Positions 9,960 through 21,369 of a DNA stretch of 64,000 nucleotides are shown in pieces. Origin of the DNA: Pelobates cultripes (Eukaryota > Chordata > Amphibia > Anura > Pelobatidae). The stretch is taken from NCBI GenBank assembly GCA_933207985.1, contig OW240918.1, positions 25,523,430 to 25,587,429 of the forward strand, written 5' to 3'. A model generated the notes under the pieces. The model did not search any database. It saw only the letters and a program-made list of their open reading frames with translations, and had not been told where the DNA came from. The translations under genes and the position numbers were made by a program. Position 1 is the first letter of the stretch; the number at the start of each line of letters is the position of its first letter.

Positions 9960-11320
9960 GTTTATTGGCGTAAAACAAAAACTTAAAAAATAGTACACTC
10001 GTTGGACTTCCTAATACATTTAATCTGTTGCCTTTATTAGAGTATTTCCTTTTTATTGTATTAATAAAGCTTATTTAGTTAAAATGTATATCTTAAATAA
10101 TACACATAAACTTCTATAGAATACAAGCATATACCAGATGCAAACTGTTTAAACATAAACGTTTTGAAATCTGAAGTTCTACAAATGAACTCTTATATCT
10201 AAAAAAAAAAATATTTGTTTAATTTTTTTTTTTTAAATGAAAATAATCTCTTGCCAATCTTGATTTCTCAATCTTGCTTACATAATGAAAGCATCTTATC
10301 ATTTTACCTAAACATATAAGAAAAATGCTACAACTTTGATTAATAATTGATTAAACAAACTAACCACACATCAAAGACAGGAAGGAGAGCTGTTTCCCTG
10401 AAAGCACAGACTATCAAATGGTACTTTGTTGTCTTAAATGTTTGTTAGATCTGTAGCATTGCATAGCAAGTTACACATTCATGTTTGAAATTTTATGTAA
10501 TGAGGATTGTTTAAAAAAAAAAAAAAAGATGCTCATCTTAATTAATTAAACACAGATAGTATTAAAAGCTTCAAATTATACTTAATCATACAGCTGGAAT
10601 TTTTCCTCGCTATTTCATTGGCTTTATGACTAATTTATGTTTAACCTTCTTGAGAATCTATGATCAGAATACACTTTTTTAAGAAAATCCAATGTGAGAG
10701 TCATTTGTGTCCTATAGCAGGGCAAAGGGGCTTAAGATCTTTAAAAATGTCTTGAAATAAAAACGAGATATATGATGTTCTTAAAAATGTTTTAAGTTAA
10801 CAAAGGGAAGGTTACCGAATGAATAACAATTGCTTTTGAAAGAAAGTGTGGTTTTCTTCAGAATTTCTTAGGCAACGTGCGTTATGGTTTTATGTTTAAT
10901 TTATATAATCAACTTTCTATTAATAATTTATATATTTGATAGTATGCATCAGGTACATCATAGTTCTCACAGCAAATTGAGAGAGAGAAGAAGGGTGATA
11001 GAGAGTAATTTAGGAAGAAAAAGGGGAGCAAAAAAAAAAACATATGAAAGATATCATACCCCCTCTTTCTGTAATTGTATATGATTTTGTATGTGCATGT
11101 GTGCATAAAATGTAGACTTTTGCACAATGGTAAAATACATTTTGTTTTGTGCAAAAAAAAAAAAAAAATCTTTAATAGTCAATGCGTTTTAGACAAAATT
11201 CATTCCATGTTTTCAGTTCAGAATTTCCATTCGAACTAAGTTGATAAATCCCTAATGAACTTTAATATCGGATTGCCACATTTGAGGATGTTAAACTAGG
11301 GAGGAAGCTGTGTTCAGTTG
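9960..11320. other. No recognisable gene
   Basis: AT-rich sequence with several A and T runs (for example 10201-10211, 10512-10526, 11152-11167). The longest open frames are under 85 codons with compositions typical of chance. Confidence 0.5.
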
Positions 11321-11329
11321 AGAGCTCCC

Positions 11330-11550
11330 TATTTTGGTATCTTTAAATTTGGTGTCTTTAAATGTGACAATCCCACATAAGGTTTCCAAATTAGGGACAT
11401 ATCTACTAATCAGCTTAGAGATCAAAATTGAGAAAAGGACTTTTCTTCGTTTTGATCTTTCAACTGTTTTGTAGTTTATTCCCTAAATAAAAGTGGTACC
11501 CTTATGCGGGCTTTCCATATTTTAGAGGGCCAAATTAGGGAATTGTGTAG
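11330..11550. repeat. Imperfect foldback element
   Basis: The centre is a hairpin at about 11420-11461, where AGATCAAAATTGAGAAAAG faces CTTTTCTTCGTTTTGATCT. Pairing continues outward imperfectly: CCCACATAAGG (about 11371) faces CCTTATGCGGG (about 11500-11511), and further words such as ACCAAATTT / CCAAATTAGG echo each other. It encodes nothing. Likely an old hairpin-type miniature element; the true ends and target duplication are not visible. Confidence 0.55.
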
Positions 11551-11559
11551 TATCTATAG

Positions 11560-12616
11560 GTCCATTATTTGGCACCCTTAAATATGTCAATCCGACATAT
11601 AAGGATACCATACCCATTCGTACATGTTCATCATTTTTTAAATATCTATATTTATATATATGAAATATTTAGCATATTTAAGATTCAAAAAGCAACATGC
11701 TTAGTTAGACTTCATATTTGACGTGATAGCTGGATTCATTATGCTAAAATGGATACATCATATTGCTGATGATAAAAAGTGCAGCCCAGGGGTATCAGAC
11801 AGCATTGTCAACTGAATTATATTCTAAAGCATCTACAGGAATGCCCTATAGATATTTTAATCACGATGAAGCTTTGTTAAAATGAAACACTATTAGAAAA
11901 GACATACGATTTGCACGTCACACTTTCTGAAGTTGAGTTCTCGCATAGAGTCAAGAGAATACAATTTAATAAAAGTTTTAAAATGACAATGTTCACTTGG
12001 CTATATAACTTTTAGCCCCTAATTTTATCTTCAGTGCAATTACCCTTCTCAATATTTCACAGACATATTTTTAAAACTCATTGCTGACAGCGGGCAGTTA
12101 ATTCAAACACCATATTGAACAAATTCATGTCATTAATGTTTAAGGAATATTATTTCTGTTCTCTAACACTAAATTATGATTAGATTTAATGAGCAGGAGT
12201 ACCATTTCCTGAACTTATGACCCGCACTGCAGACTGTCTAAGTTTATCTAATATTGCTGTCAAAATTGATAAAAACTTTCCTTTAGCCAAGAACAAAAAT
12301 GTATATCTCAAAGATTCTAAGATTAAGATTCCTTGTGCTGCCAAATTAATTCTACATATTACTATCAAACATGAATGACACATACAAACAAATATTCCAG
12401 AAGATTATAAAATGGCTGTTTTCTTTATCTTTAAAATACGGTAAAAGTGTTTGGTGCGTCAGTTTATACCCCTACTGTGAGCTGCTACTTTTTACAAGAA
12501 TTTGAGTGACAGCTGTGATCCTTAAACAGAAACTCTTACTGCCACCTTGCTCAGCAGGAATTCATATATTAGTTGGGCTTTAGGACTTTACCTGAAGGCC
12601 TGTCCTGGATTCTGGA
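11560..12616. other. No recognisable gene
   Basis: AT-rich sequence, no open frame over 66 codons and no repeat that I can match elsewhere in the window. Confidence 0.5.
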
Positions 12617-13095
12617 GTTTAACATGTATAGCTTGGAGGATAACGAGACAAGGGGATATGCTAGAAACATTGAAATACATAAATGGAACCAACACAGTAA
12701 AGGAGGAGACTATATTTAAAATAAGAAAAACTAACACAACAAGAGGATAACATAGTCTTAAATTAGAGGGGCAAAGGTTTAACCCTTTAAGGACCAAACT
12801 TCTGGAATAAAAGGGATTCATGACATGTCACACATGTCATGTGTCCTTAAGGGGTTAAAAATAATATCAGGAAGTATTGCTTTACTGAGAAGGTTGCGGA
12901 TGAATGGAATAGCCTTCCAGTTGAAGTGGTAGAGGCTAACACAGTGAGGGAGTTTAAACACATGTGGGATACGCATAAGGCTATCCTAGACTTAAAATAA
13001 GGCCAGGGACTAATAAAAGTATTTAGAAAATTGGACAGACTAGATGAGCCGAATGGTTCTTATCTGCCATCACATTCTATGTTTCAATGTTACTA
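12617..13095 (+). mobile_element. CR1-type LINE, 3' fragment
   Basis: Starts within the C-terminal part of ORF2: the frame reads GDMLETLKYINGTNTVKEET, matching the end of the CR1 RT segment at 2.8-2.9 kb, and runs to the same 3' end, CACATTCTATGTTTCAATG (about 13070-13090). It is on the opposite strand to the 2.5-6 kb copy. A TGA/TAA-type stop (12748-12750) and other changes make it inactive. It is interrupted by a 72-bp element at 12783-12854. Confidence 0.85.
12779..12858. mobile_element. 72-bp TTAA-flanked miniature element, copy 1
   Basis: The element proper is 12783-12854, flanked by TTAA at 12779-12782 and 12855-12858. Its ends are CCCTTTAAGGAC and GTCCTTAAGGGG in facing orientation, and an inner palindrome around GACATGTCACACATGTC lies toward the right end. 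The undisturbed CR1 copy (minus strand near 2806-2812) has one TTAA at the same point, so insertion duplicated TTAA precisely. TTAA duplication and a CCC-start are hallmarks of piggyBac-type transposition (known of that family); assignment to piggyBac is inference. Confidence 0.85.
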
Positions 13096-13506
13096 GTTTA
13101 GGAGTTTTTTTGCCCAGGTACATGCAGACCTGTAGCTAGATTATAAATAATTGTACAATTGTGTGTTAATGTGGGTTTAGTCATTATTGAAGGGACATGA
13201 ATATTACCATCAATATATCACATTATTATTATTTTCTACACATCTCCAATATATTGATTCTGAATGTTGCTTTAAGTAATTCAGATATTGTGACTAAATG
13301 TGTCATTATGCAAAATGTGTTGTGTGTTTAGACATAACATATACTTATTTTATGTTTAAATTAACAAACAAAAATTTATTTTAAGCATATGACAGTTTGA
13401 CAATGTTTGTGGATGGGCAATTTAGAGAGATGTATAATTTTATTACAGTTTGTAATACAATGATATATGGTTAGTAATGGCTTTGTAAAGGTTCTGAATG
13501 GGCTAC

Positions 13507-14482
13507 ATCCCTTAAGGACAGAGGCAATTGTCCAAGTTCAGAACTAAAACAAATTCTAGAATGTGAGCTACATTTGTTCAACCATATTTTACCTCTTTCA
13601 TATTAAGCGTACCCACACTTTTTATATTTTATTTTGTTCAGGATAAATAGGACTTTAATTTTACATGAAATATTTATATATGAAACATAATTAAATATGA
13701 ATAAATCTAATAATGTGTGAGAAATTAAGAAATGCTGTAATTTTCCAAATTATGCATGACATGTTAACTGTGAATGTCACAATACGGTTAGCGTTTACTG
13801 CAATAAAACACATATTTGTATGATGTGATGTACCATGAGTATAATGATGCCACCCAAGTAAAGGTTTTGTGTGGTTTTGGAATGTTTCAGGGCCAAAAAT
13901 ATGACTTGCTGTACAGCACAGATACTGTACAGTATACTCTGAACAGACAGCAGGGAAGTGACTAGAAAATTAAAAACTGCTGTAGCTGACAAGAAGGGTC
14001 AAAAAAAAAATGTTTTCACCTTGAAAAAAATCTCTATAGTACCAAAGTGCTGATCACCCTAATCAGGCTGATCACAGAGTTAATACTGTGATCAGCACTG
14101 AAAGGATTAAAATATATATAAATATATATAGATTTTTTCACAGTAACATTGATATCTCTGCCTTTTTCTCCTCAGATCAAAGTGAGGAAGGAGAGGGGCA
14201 ATGAACAGTATCTCAGCCAATGTTACAATTAATTGGCATGGCTGAGACATTGTAAAATTGATCATGGTGACAGGATGTTAACACAATCACATGAGTCGGA
14301 CCAATGGCCAATGCAGGTGGATTGCCAAGGCTGTCAGGCAGGTCCCAAATCATGACTGGAGCACAGAGTAAGTATTCAGGTTGGAGGGAGGGCCAGATCA
14401 TTAGGGTTTGCTATGACACCCTAATGGCGCTAGAGCCCTCCTTTCGTAGGATGGCATATAATGCCCTAATGTTGGGAAGGGG
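13507..14482. mobile_element. About 1-kb element with CCCTTAAGGACA-type end
   Basis: The left end CATCCCTTAAGGACAGAGG resembles the CCCCTTAAGGAC terminus of the 72-bp elements, and the right end is GGGAAGGGGTTAA (TTAA at 14483-14486). The interior holds no transposase. It contains facing words such as GTGCTGATCACCC (about 14048) and GTGATCAGCAC (about 14088), and CAATGTTA/TTAACA type symmetry around 14215-14285. I infer one non-autonomous TTAA-type element. The left TTAA is not preserved, and this could be two adjacent repeats. Confidence 0.5.
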
Positions 14483-14486
14483 TTAA

Positions 14487-16612
14487 TGGCATACAATGGT
14501 ACAAGATTCCAAAATACAGATAGGAAGGGAAAGAAGAAAATACCATAAAGAGAAATTAGGCAAGGGGTATGGGAAGAGGAAAATGGAGAAGGAAAACAAA
14601 AGGGAAAAAAAATATTCTTAAGTATTTAAATTTATTTCCTTAATATTTCCATTTTACATGAATGATAAAGCTTATAGCAATCATAGAATAAATAAATAAA
14701 GGTTTCACTATTTTTTTCATTTAAATATGCATATACATGTGATTACATAATAGAATGTCTGTAGTAATACTATGAGATAAAGACCCTTAGACAATATATA
14801 TTAAAGAATACTGGATAATCACCTTAATATCACTGAACTATATAAGAGATAGATGGAAATTAGAATGACATAGGCATTTGTTAATTAATCTGGCTTTTCA
14901 TGCAGTGTTGAACCTGAATTCCAAATACCGGCTTTCATTTATTTTACTATGCCATGTATTACCATTTAATTAAATCAATACAGTTATAGTACCGCGGAAA
15001 ACATCAGAATTTTTCCTTATTATTTGTCTAATTCTTGCACTTGGAGTGGAAAAAAGTGAGGTCCTACTAATTTGTATATCGTGTTTTTTTAGAGGTTTCC
15101 TAAAAGTAGTAAATAACTAATACAATTTATAGTACTGACTCAAAATGTATCAGGACATTGAAAATTGACTACATTATATTCAGTTTAATCCTATCTGTGC
15201 AGTAAGTCACCCATGCACCCCCACTCTCTTTATTTACGAATTTCTTGATGTTGTCCTATTTGTAGATGTCTTTATATGATCATCTACAAATCAGCCCCAT
15301 CGTATATTGCAGATACATTTATGTTTGTGTGCTCTTGATGGTATCCATATGGAGAGATTTCATGTTGTGAGATTATTATTTTGCATAGATGATTGTGTGT
15401 CCATCAAAAAGAGTTTAAATCTCTTTGCTGGATTTTTATCTCTGTTGCTTAGGGGATCTTAGCAGGATAAATCATACATGTTGTCAAATCTAATCACCTT
15501 ATCTTGAATGGCAGCATGCTCAATTAAATGGTCATGTTGCATATTCACAGTGACTGGCAAGTGTCCGGTCCGTCCAACTAATTATCCCCTTGAACTAAGC
15601 ACTGATGTATCAGTGAGTAGTAGACTTAGGGCAGAAGGTTTAGTATCTCCGAGGCACTGAGATCCAGTTACGTAGGGAAGAAATTATATTACTTATAATT
15701 ATATTATATTATACTTTATTACTAGCTTACACAATGCAGGCTCATTGATTTGCAACAGATAGGTGTACCAATTCAAAAGATCTAAGATGCTGACCAAGTA
15801 ACGGGGTAGTCATCTGAAGGCCACGAGGGAATGACTTGGGTCAGGTTACATCTATAAGAAATGTTACATTTATTTGTATTCTATCTGTATTTTGTTTTTA
15901 TAGAAGATGTTTACAGAATTTTAAAGGAAATTAAGAATTTAAATACTAGCCATGCTCTTCAACATTTAGTTAAATTACAGGCAAATAAATTTTATTCTAA
16001 CAAAAATTAAATTAACTTTTTGAAATTTTATATTAAAGTAGTCTTTCAGACTAAAAAGTGAACAATTTAATGATAATTTTCCTGATATCCATCTCAATGA
16101 CTTCCTAATATGCTAATATCATTAGTGTTTCTTTAAATCATTTTATCTATTCGATTTTCTTGTTCTGACATATGGCACGACATTAGATCATTAAATAAAT
16201 GTTACCATTTCAATTCTCTATCTTAATTATAAGCGTGATATCATTTACCAATGTATCTTTTTTTCCTAATTTAAAGCAGGTTTGTGATAGCTCTAAAAAA
16301 AGTTACATATTAATAGACATTGTGCATGTCTAAAGATCTAAAAATTCAAAGTTCAATTTAAATAGAAATTCCTTTTTTTAACTTATATATTTTTGAGTGT
16401 CACATCCTCAAATTAACTGTATTCGTATGTTATGACGTAGCTTGATTAACAACAATTGTAAATATCTATCATACATGTGCACATTTCTCCAGAAGTTCAT
16501 TAAATTGTTTTATAGTCTGGCAAAACATTTATATTTCTCGATTAATATTAACTTTTTTTATTTGACAGGTTGATAATTAATAGGTAAACTGTTATGTAGA
16601 TAGATCTTAATC
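14487..16612. other. No recognisable gene
   Basis: AT-rich, non-repetitive as far as I can see. No frame longer than about 60 codons. Confidence 0.5.
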
Positions 16613-16616
16613 TTAA

Positions 16617-16935
16617 AGGAACACTCCAAACACCGTAACCAATGTGTCATTTGGCACCCTCTCCGGGTAATGAGTCAAACTATTTGTGGATAGTTTGACA
16701 ACTTATCTAGCATTAGCTAAGTACCCTTCGCCTCTCCTGCTGACAGAAAACTCTGCGATGAGTCAAGTCAGAAGGGTGCACAGAAGTGCTTATTGCGGTA
16801 GAATGCTCTGACGCTCTCAGCCAACGAGCCAGCTCTGTGTGGCAGAATGTAGCTAAGTAGAGCTAATGGAAGCTACTTTCTAGAGCTTCTAACTCCACAG
16901 GTGGCAAAGGTAGGTGCCTAGCAAACCCTAGGTAA
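16617..16935 (+). mobile_element. TTAA-flanked AGGGACACT family, left part
   Basis: A TTAA (16613-16616) is followed by AGGAACACTCCAAACACC, the left end shared with copies at 38.2, 42.2, 49.8 and 63.5 kb. The body includes TGTGTCATTTGGCACC and a GCACAGAAGTGC area. No matching right end was found; the limit near 16935 is approximate. Confidence 0.5.
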
Positions 16936-16974
16936 GTTGTCAGACTGTTTGCAAATGTTACTCTATTTTGTAAA

Positions 16975-17290
16975 TTTTCCTCCTCTCTTTCCCTTTTTCC
17001 TCTTTTTCCCTCTATTGGCTACTTTTTCTCACTTGTTCTCTGAACCAAATGGCAGTAAAATGCACCTGTGTACTATAAAATAGATGTATAGTATTTATAT
17101 TTATGTATATATTTTGCTGTACACTAAATTGCCTGATTTTTTACCTTTTGATTTGTCTGATTAATTTCTCAAAATATTTTCTGTTAAGGAAATTAAGCCA
17201 AGTTGAACCCGCCATATGACCAAAATTTTGATTTTTAATTTATTTTCTAAATTGAAACAATTTTTTTTCTATGCACATGTCTAGCATCAA
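16975..17290 (+). repeat. Dispersed repeat family A, copy 2 (right part)
   Basis: Matches the right half of 37480-37690: TACTTTTTCTCACTTG, then a GAACCAAATGGCAGTAAAATG block equivalent to the GAATCGAATGTCGAAAAATG block there, the GTGTACT(A/G)TAAAAT word, and CCAAGTTGAACC close to the GCACATGTCTAG end. It encodes nothing. Confidence 0.55.
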
Positions 17291-17672
17291 CAAAATAATA
17301 TGTTATGATATCTACTTGTACTTAAGTATAAATGTATTACTATATCAATGAGTGAGGCTGTGAGAGAGAGGATGAGTATTTAGCAATACCAGTAAGATTC
17401 TAACACGGGTGTTTGACACTTTCTTTTTCAGCTTCTGGAACAGCTGTATCTCAATTTTAAAGAATGAAACAGGAGCAGCTACAAACTCCAAATGTATACT
17501 TCATTACAAGTAAAAGCCACAAAATGCTTTTCAGTCTCACTTGGGTTTTATTTTTCTAGATATTCTCCTAACAAATTTTCAAAAACATTTTAAAGGTGAT
17601 TCTACTAAAGGTTTTATGAAATATTTGAATGTACAAAGATCTGTAAAGGTTGTAATAATTATATGTTAATAG

Positions 17673-17850
17673 TTAATCTCATAAGATCATAAGAGCAGAC
17701 ATTAGGCTGTTAGAGTAAGACCTGCCAAAGATGGGGTTCATTGACGTTGCGGCAGGCTTATGCAATGTATAATCATATAATGTAACTAAACCCCCCATTA
17801 TTTTGGCCTAGATTAGGTGTTTTTGAAAAAACGAATACAATCTGTCAACA
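17673..17850 (+). repeat. Dispersed repeat family B, copy 1
   Basis: Matches 26499-26666: TTAATCTCATAAG, ACCTGCC, ATGGGGT, GGCTTATGCAAT, ATAATCATATAATGTAACTA, AACCCCC and AGGTGTTTTT occur in the same order and spacing. Beyond 17850 the copies diverge. No coding capacity; class unknown. Confidence 0.75.
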
Positions 17851-18178
17851 TTGAAATTGCTGTTTAAGTGAGTGCGCTGGATCTTGTGTATTATACATAA
17901 GTATATGTATTATACATTGTCTCTTAACAGTAAACATTAATGTGTTGTAAATCACTTTCTGTCACTTTATTTTAAAACTAGACAACAGATAAGCAACATA
18001 ATAGTGCAAATATGTCCTCAACTCCAAGCTCAAGGCACTCCCTTTGCATCATTGTAGCTAAATAAGGAATTATTGTGGAGTTTGCAAAGAATCCTTGATG
18101 CCTTCTCAGAACTTTAATCTGCCCCTTCCAAGCTACTAGACTGAAGCCATAAAGTTTGGCCTCTCCTAAGATTGTTGT

Positions 18179-18943
18179 TGTCAGGATTACTGTTTGATCC
18201 AGCACGTAGAATTGTACAGCACGGATGACAAATAAGTAACGTATTACCGGTCCTTAGAATGGCCGGATTTAACGTACAAAGAATAGTCAAAATACTAGCC
18301 GAGGTCAGGGAACACAGAAAGGGACACAGCGATGAGGAAAGCCAGGAGTCAGGATACCAGAATATAGAGAAGTCAATAAACAAAGCCAAAGTCAAAAAAC
18401 CAGGTAGAAAACTATAAACAGGAACGCGCTCTCAGACAACCACAAGGGAAACCACGACAGGGCACTGAGCAGGCTGAGAACTGGGCCTAAATACCCCTCC
18501 TTTAGTTCTGATAGGCTGTAACCGGCCTTTGACCCCAAAGTCAGTTACCAGGTTTCATTTGCATAATTGCTGCTCAGCATTAACCCTTCTGTGGATTAGG
18601 TTGCTGCTCGGCACAACTTTTCCTGTGTGGACAGTAAATGTCATTAATCACTTTTCTCTAAGCGGATGAATACATGACACCAGGTTTAATTTGCACAATT
18701 ACTGCTCAGCATTAACCCTTCTGTGGATTAGGTTGCTGCTCGGCACAACTTTTCCTGTGTGGACAGTAAATGTCATTAATCACTTTTCTCTAAGCGGATG
18801 AATACATGACACCAGGTTTAATTTGCACAATTACTGCTCAGCATTAACCCTTCTGTGGATTAGGTTGCTGCTCGGCACAACTTTTCCTGTGTGGACAGTA
18901 AATGTCATTAACCACATTTCTATAAGCGGATGAATATGTGACA
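18179..18943 (-). mobile_element. Solo LTR, 765 bp, with 5-bp target duplication
   Basis: Starts TGTCA and ends TGACA, and is flanked by GTTGT on both sides (18174-18178 and 18944-18948), a perfect 5-bp duplication as made by LTR-retrotransposon integrases. There is no internal coding region, so it is a solo LTR left by recombination between two LTRs. On the minus strand a TATA-like GTATTTAGGCCC (18494-18483) lies downstream of three 132-bp repeats, which would put those repeats in U3. Orientation is inferred from this layout. Confidence 0.85.
18547..18942 (-). repeat. Three tandem 132-bp repeats inside the LTR
   Basis: Units start at 18547, 18679 and 18811 (ACCAGGTTT), each 132 bases. Units 2 and 3 are almost identical; unit 1 differs by a few bases near its start. 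Each contains GCTCAGCATTAACCC and GTGTGGACAGTAAATG. In LTR elements such U3 tandem repeats often act as enhancers (known); activity here is inference. Confidence 0.92.
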
Positions 18944-19237
18944 GTTGTAGAGTGCAGAATGAAGTCAAAATTTTCAGTTTCTCTGCTGCTGTATTTGCCT
19001 ACCAAGACAGAGAAATCAATTTGTTTGCAGGGTTAATTCTAGAACCAGAATAAAGGGTAAATTTGGTGGAGGTTATGTACTAAATACCAGTTTGCATTAC
19101 TTATAAGGCTAAAGTGTGCACAAGTATGTATGTTGTTGAGAATGAAAGGGTTATGGAATTAATAGATTCCACATATAATGTCTTGAATCTACAAATATAT
19201 TTAAAAAAAAAGACATTCATCTTACACAACAGATACT

Positions 19238-20181
19238 ATACTATTAAAATTTAGTATTACCCATCACTGCTACAACTTCAAGACAACATCCATCTATACT
19301 ACACATATGAGCGAATGTCCTTAGAATACGCTCAACAGCACAAAACTTTTCAGGAGGCCTGGAATTCATGGACGAACTACTACAACACCCGCACACCCAG
19401 CCCCACCTGCTGAGGTCAGGACATGGGACACAAGGTAATGGTCAAAGTCACAACACAGTGCTCTAGGGTGATTACTACACGACAAACCACCAACCATAGG
19501 CACACACAAAAGGGAAACAATCCCCAAGGGGTTAAGTCGGACAAACTGTTTAATGGAAAACCTCCCCCTCGTAACTCCTCTCCACATTTCCTTTCTATAT
19601 CCCTCCCCCCAGTGAGTTAATATTTAATATGTAATATTTCACACTGCAACATCTCAAAAGCAGACAAGTCAATCCTACCTAGGTAATCAGACAAACAAGC
19701 ACCCCCATGATGTGCATCCTATGCGATTTCATAACTTCCCTGTACTCAAATGAATATTGAAAAATGACAGCATAAGAGTTGCTACTAATACACCCCACAA
19801 TGGGTTGGAATCATAGATGGGTGCCAGGACCAATGGCCAATCCCCACCCGGTGTCCCTTTCTGCGGTCTGAGGTCCTCCCCAATGGATATTTCTGGATCT
19901 GCTGCCACAAAGGTTTCAGGTCAACGAAGTCAATATTAGAGACTAAGAATGCGAAGAGTAGCATCCTATTTTTAAAACTGTACCAAGATCTATCTACCAA
20001 GATCTATTGAACAATTGTTACTGCTGTAATAATGTACTTGATGTTCATCTCCCAAGTTGTACAACTGCCTACAGTGATTTCAATACCTTCCCCTTCCTAC
20101 CCCACCCCTTTCTCTCCGTTCTGTTCCCCTATCCCCATGTTTTCTCAAAACCAATAAAAACAAAGTTGAGAAGAAAAAATC
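19238..20181 (+). mobile_element. L1/Tx1-type LINE, 3' end
   Basis: The first 170 bases encode the very C-terminus of an L1-like ORF2 (frame with LEYAQQHKTFQEAWNSW, stop TGA at 19411-19413), followed by about 740 bases of untranslated sequence, a polyadenylation signal AATAAA (about 20153) and a purine-rich tail to 20181. It is 5'-truncated, as most L1 insertions are. I could not identify a target-site duplication. Confidence 0.7.
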
Positions 20182-20984
20182 CCCCAGTATTTAAAATATG
20201 TTGGGAGGGGGAGGAGGGGGCAGAGGGAGTGTCACCAAAAGATACAATGTACTTGTTTTCTCAAACTTTAACATTTCATATAATCATGTAATTTTTATTG
20301 TCGCTAGCCATGTTATCTAATATCTAAACTCCCCTCCTAAAATAGGACATGGGAAACATTGAATTATTTTTTTGAATATCTTCAGAGGTCCAAAAGCAAT
20401 TATAGGACTAACTACAGTTCAGGAAGAACCAATAAAATAAATTCAAGAAAATTTGGTAAAAAAAATCTTAAGGGGCTCTCTAATGTTTAACTTAGCCTTG
20501 AAGCATAATTATTATTCTGATTTTAATTAAAAAGAGTGAACCACAAAGGTACATCTTTTGGGTATTTTAATAACGACAATAGAACATGGTCTGAATTAAT
20601 AGCTGTCTTGAATGTATTTTAGTCCTCCTTTGCTTACTTAACTAAGCAGTTAATATTGGTATATTCATCAGGATAACATTAGTCAGTCATAGGCAGAGGG
20701 ATTTCACAAGTGAGTTTACATAGAATGCTAATTTTTGTATATTCTGTATAGAGTTTCAGTATTTTAACACATCAAAATGTAACTAAAGAAATGTCACTTT
20801 CTTTTCATGTTCATATTTTATGTATTATTGCTTCTAGCACACAATAAAAAAAAATAGATATTTCACTTGTCAGTAAAATATTACCATGCTACTCCCCTAA
20901 CTATAAATTTTTCAGTATCACCTAGTAACTGATATCCCTCAGTTTTATCATTTTAGATTTCCATGTCATCATTTAAACCATATT
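20182..20984. other. No recognisable gene
   Basis: AT-rich sequence with nothing I can assign, ending at the TA/GA microsatellite. Confidence 0.5.
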
Positions 20985-20986
20985 TT

Positions 20987-21042
<56 letters not shown>

Positions 21043-21066
21043 TTGAAAGAGAGGGAGAGAGAGAGA
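20985..21066 (+). repeat. TA/GA microsatellite
   Basis: A short TA run passes into a long GA run with a few interruptions. Confidence 0.95.
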
Positions 21067-21369
21067 TTTTAATTATTTATTTAAGTATTGTCATAATAAT
21101 AATTAGCTGATAAGCTAGTTGGACTTTATGGTATATACTTTGCAGAAGGAAGCATATCGCTTTAGAAACAAAAACAATATAAATTCAAAATGTGAACAGC
21201 AAGGTGGTTACATCTTTTAGATAAGGTGAAGTTGGAGTGGTTAACCGCAGTTGTGTTCTATTGATTATTGAGCATTTGTGATGTATGTGCTTATGCCCAG
21301 CTCTCTACATAAGAGACATATGAGGTAATGCGAGTGCCACAACCACCATGATATATTGTGGAAGTTCGT

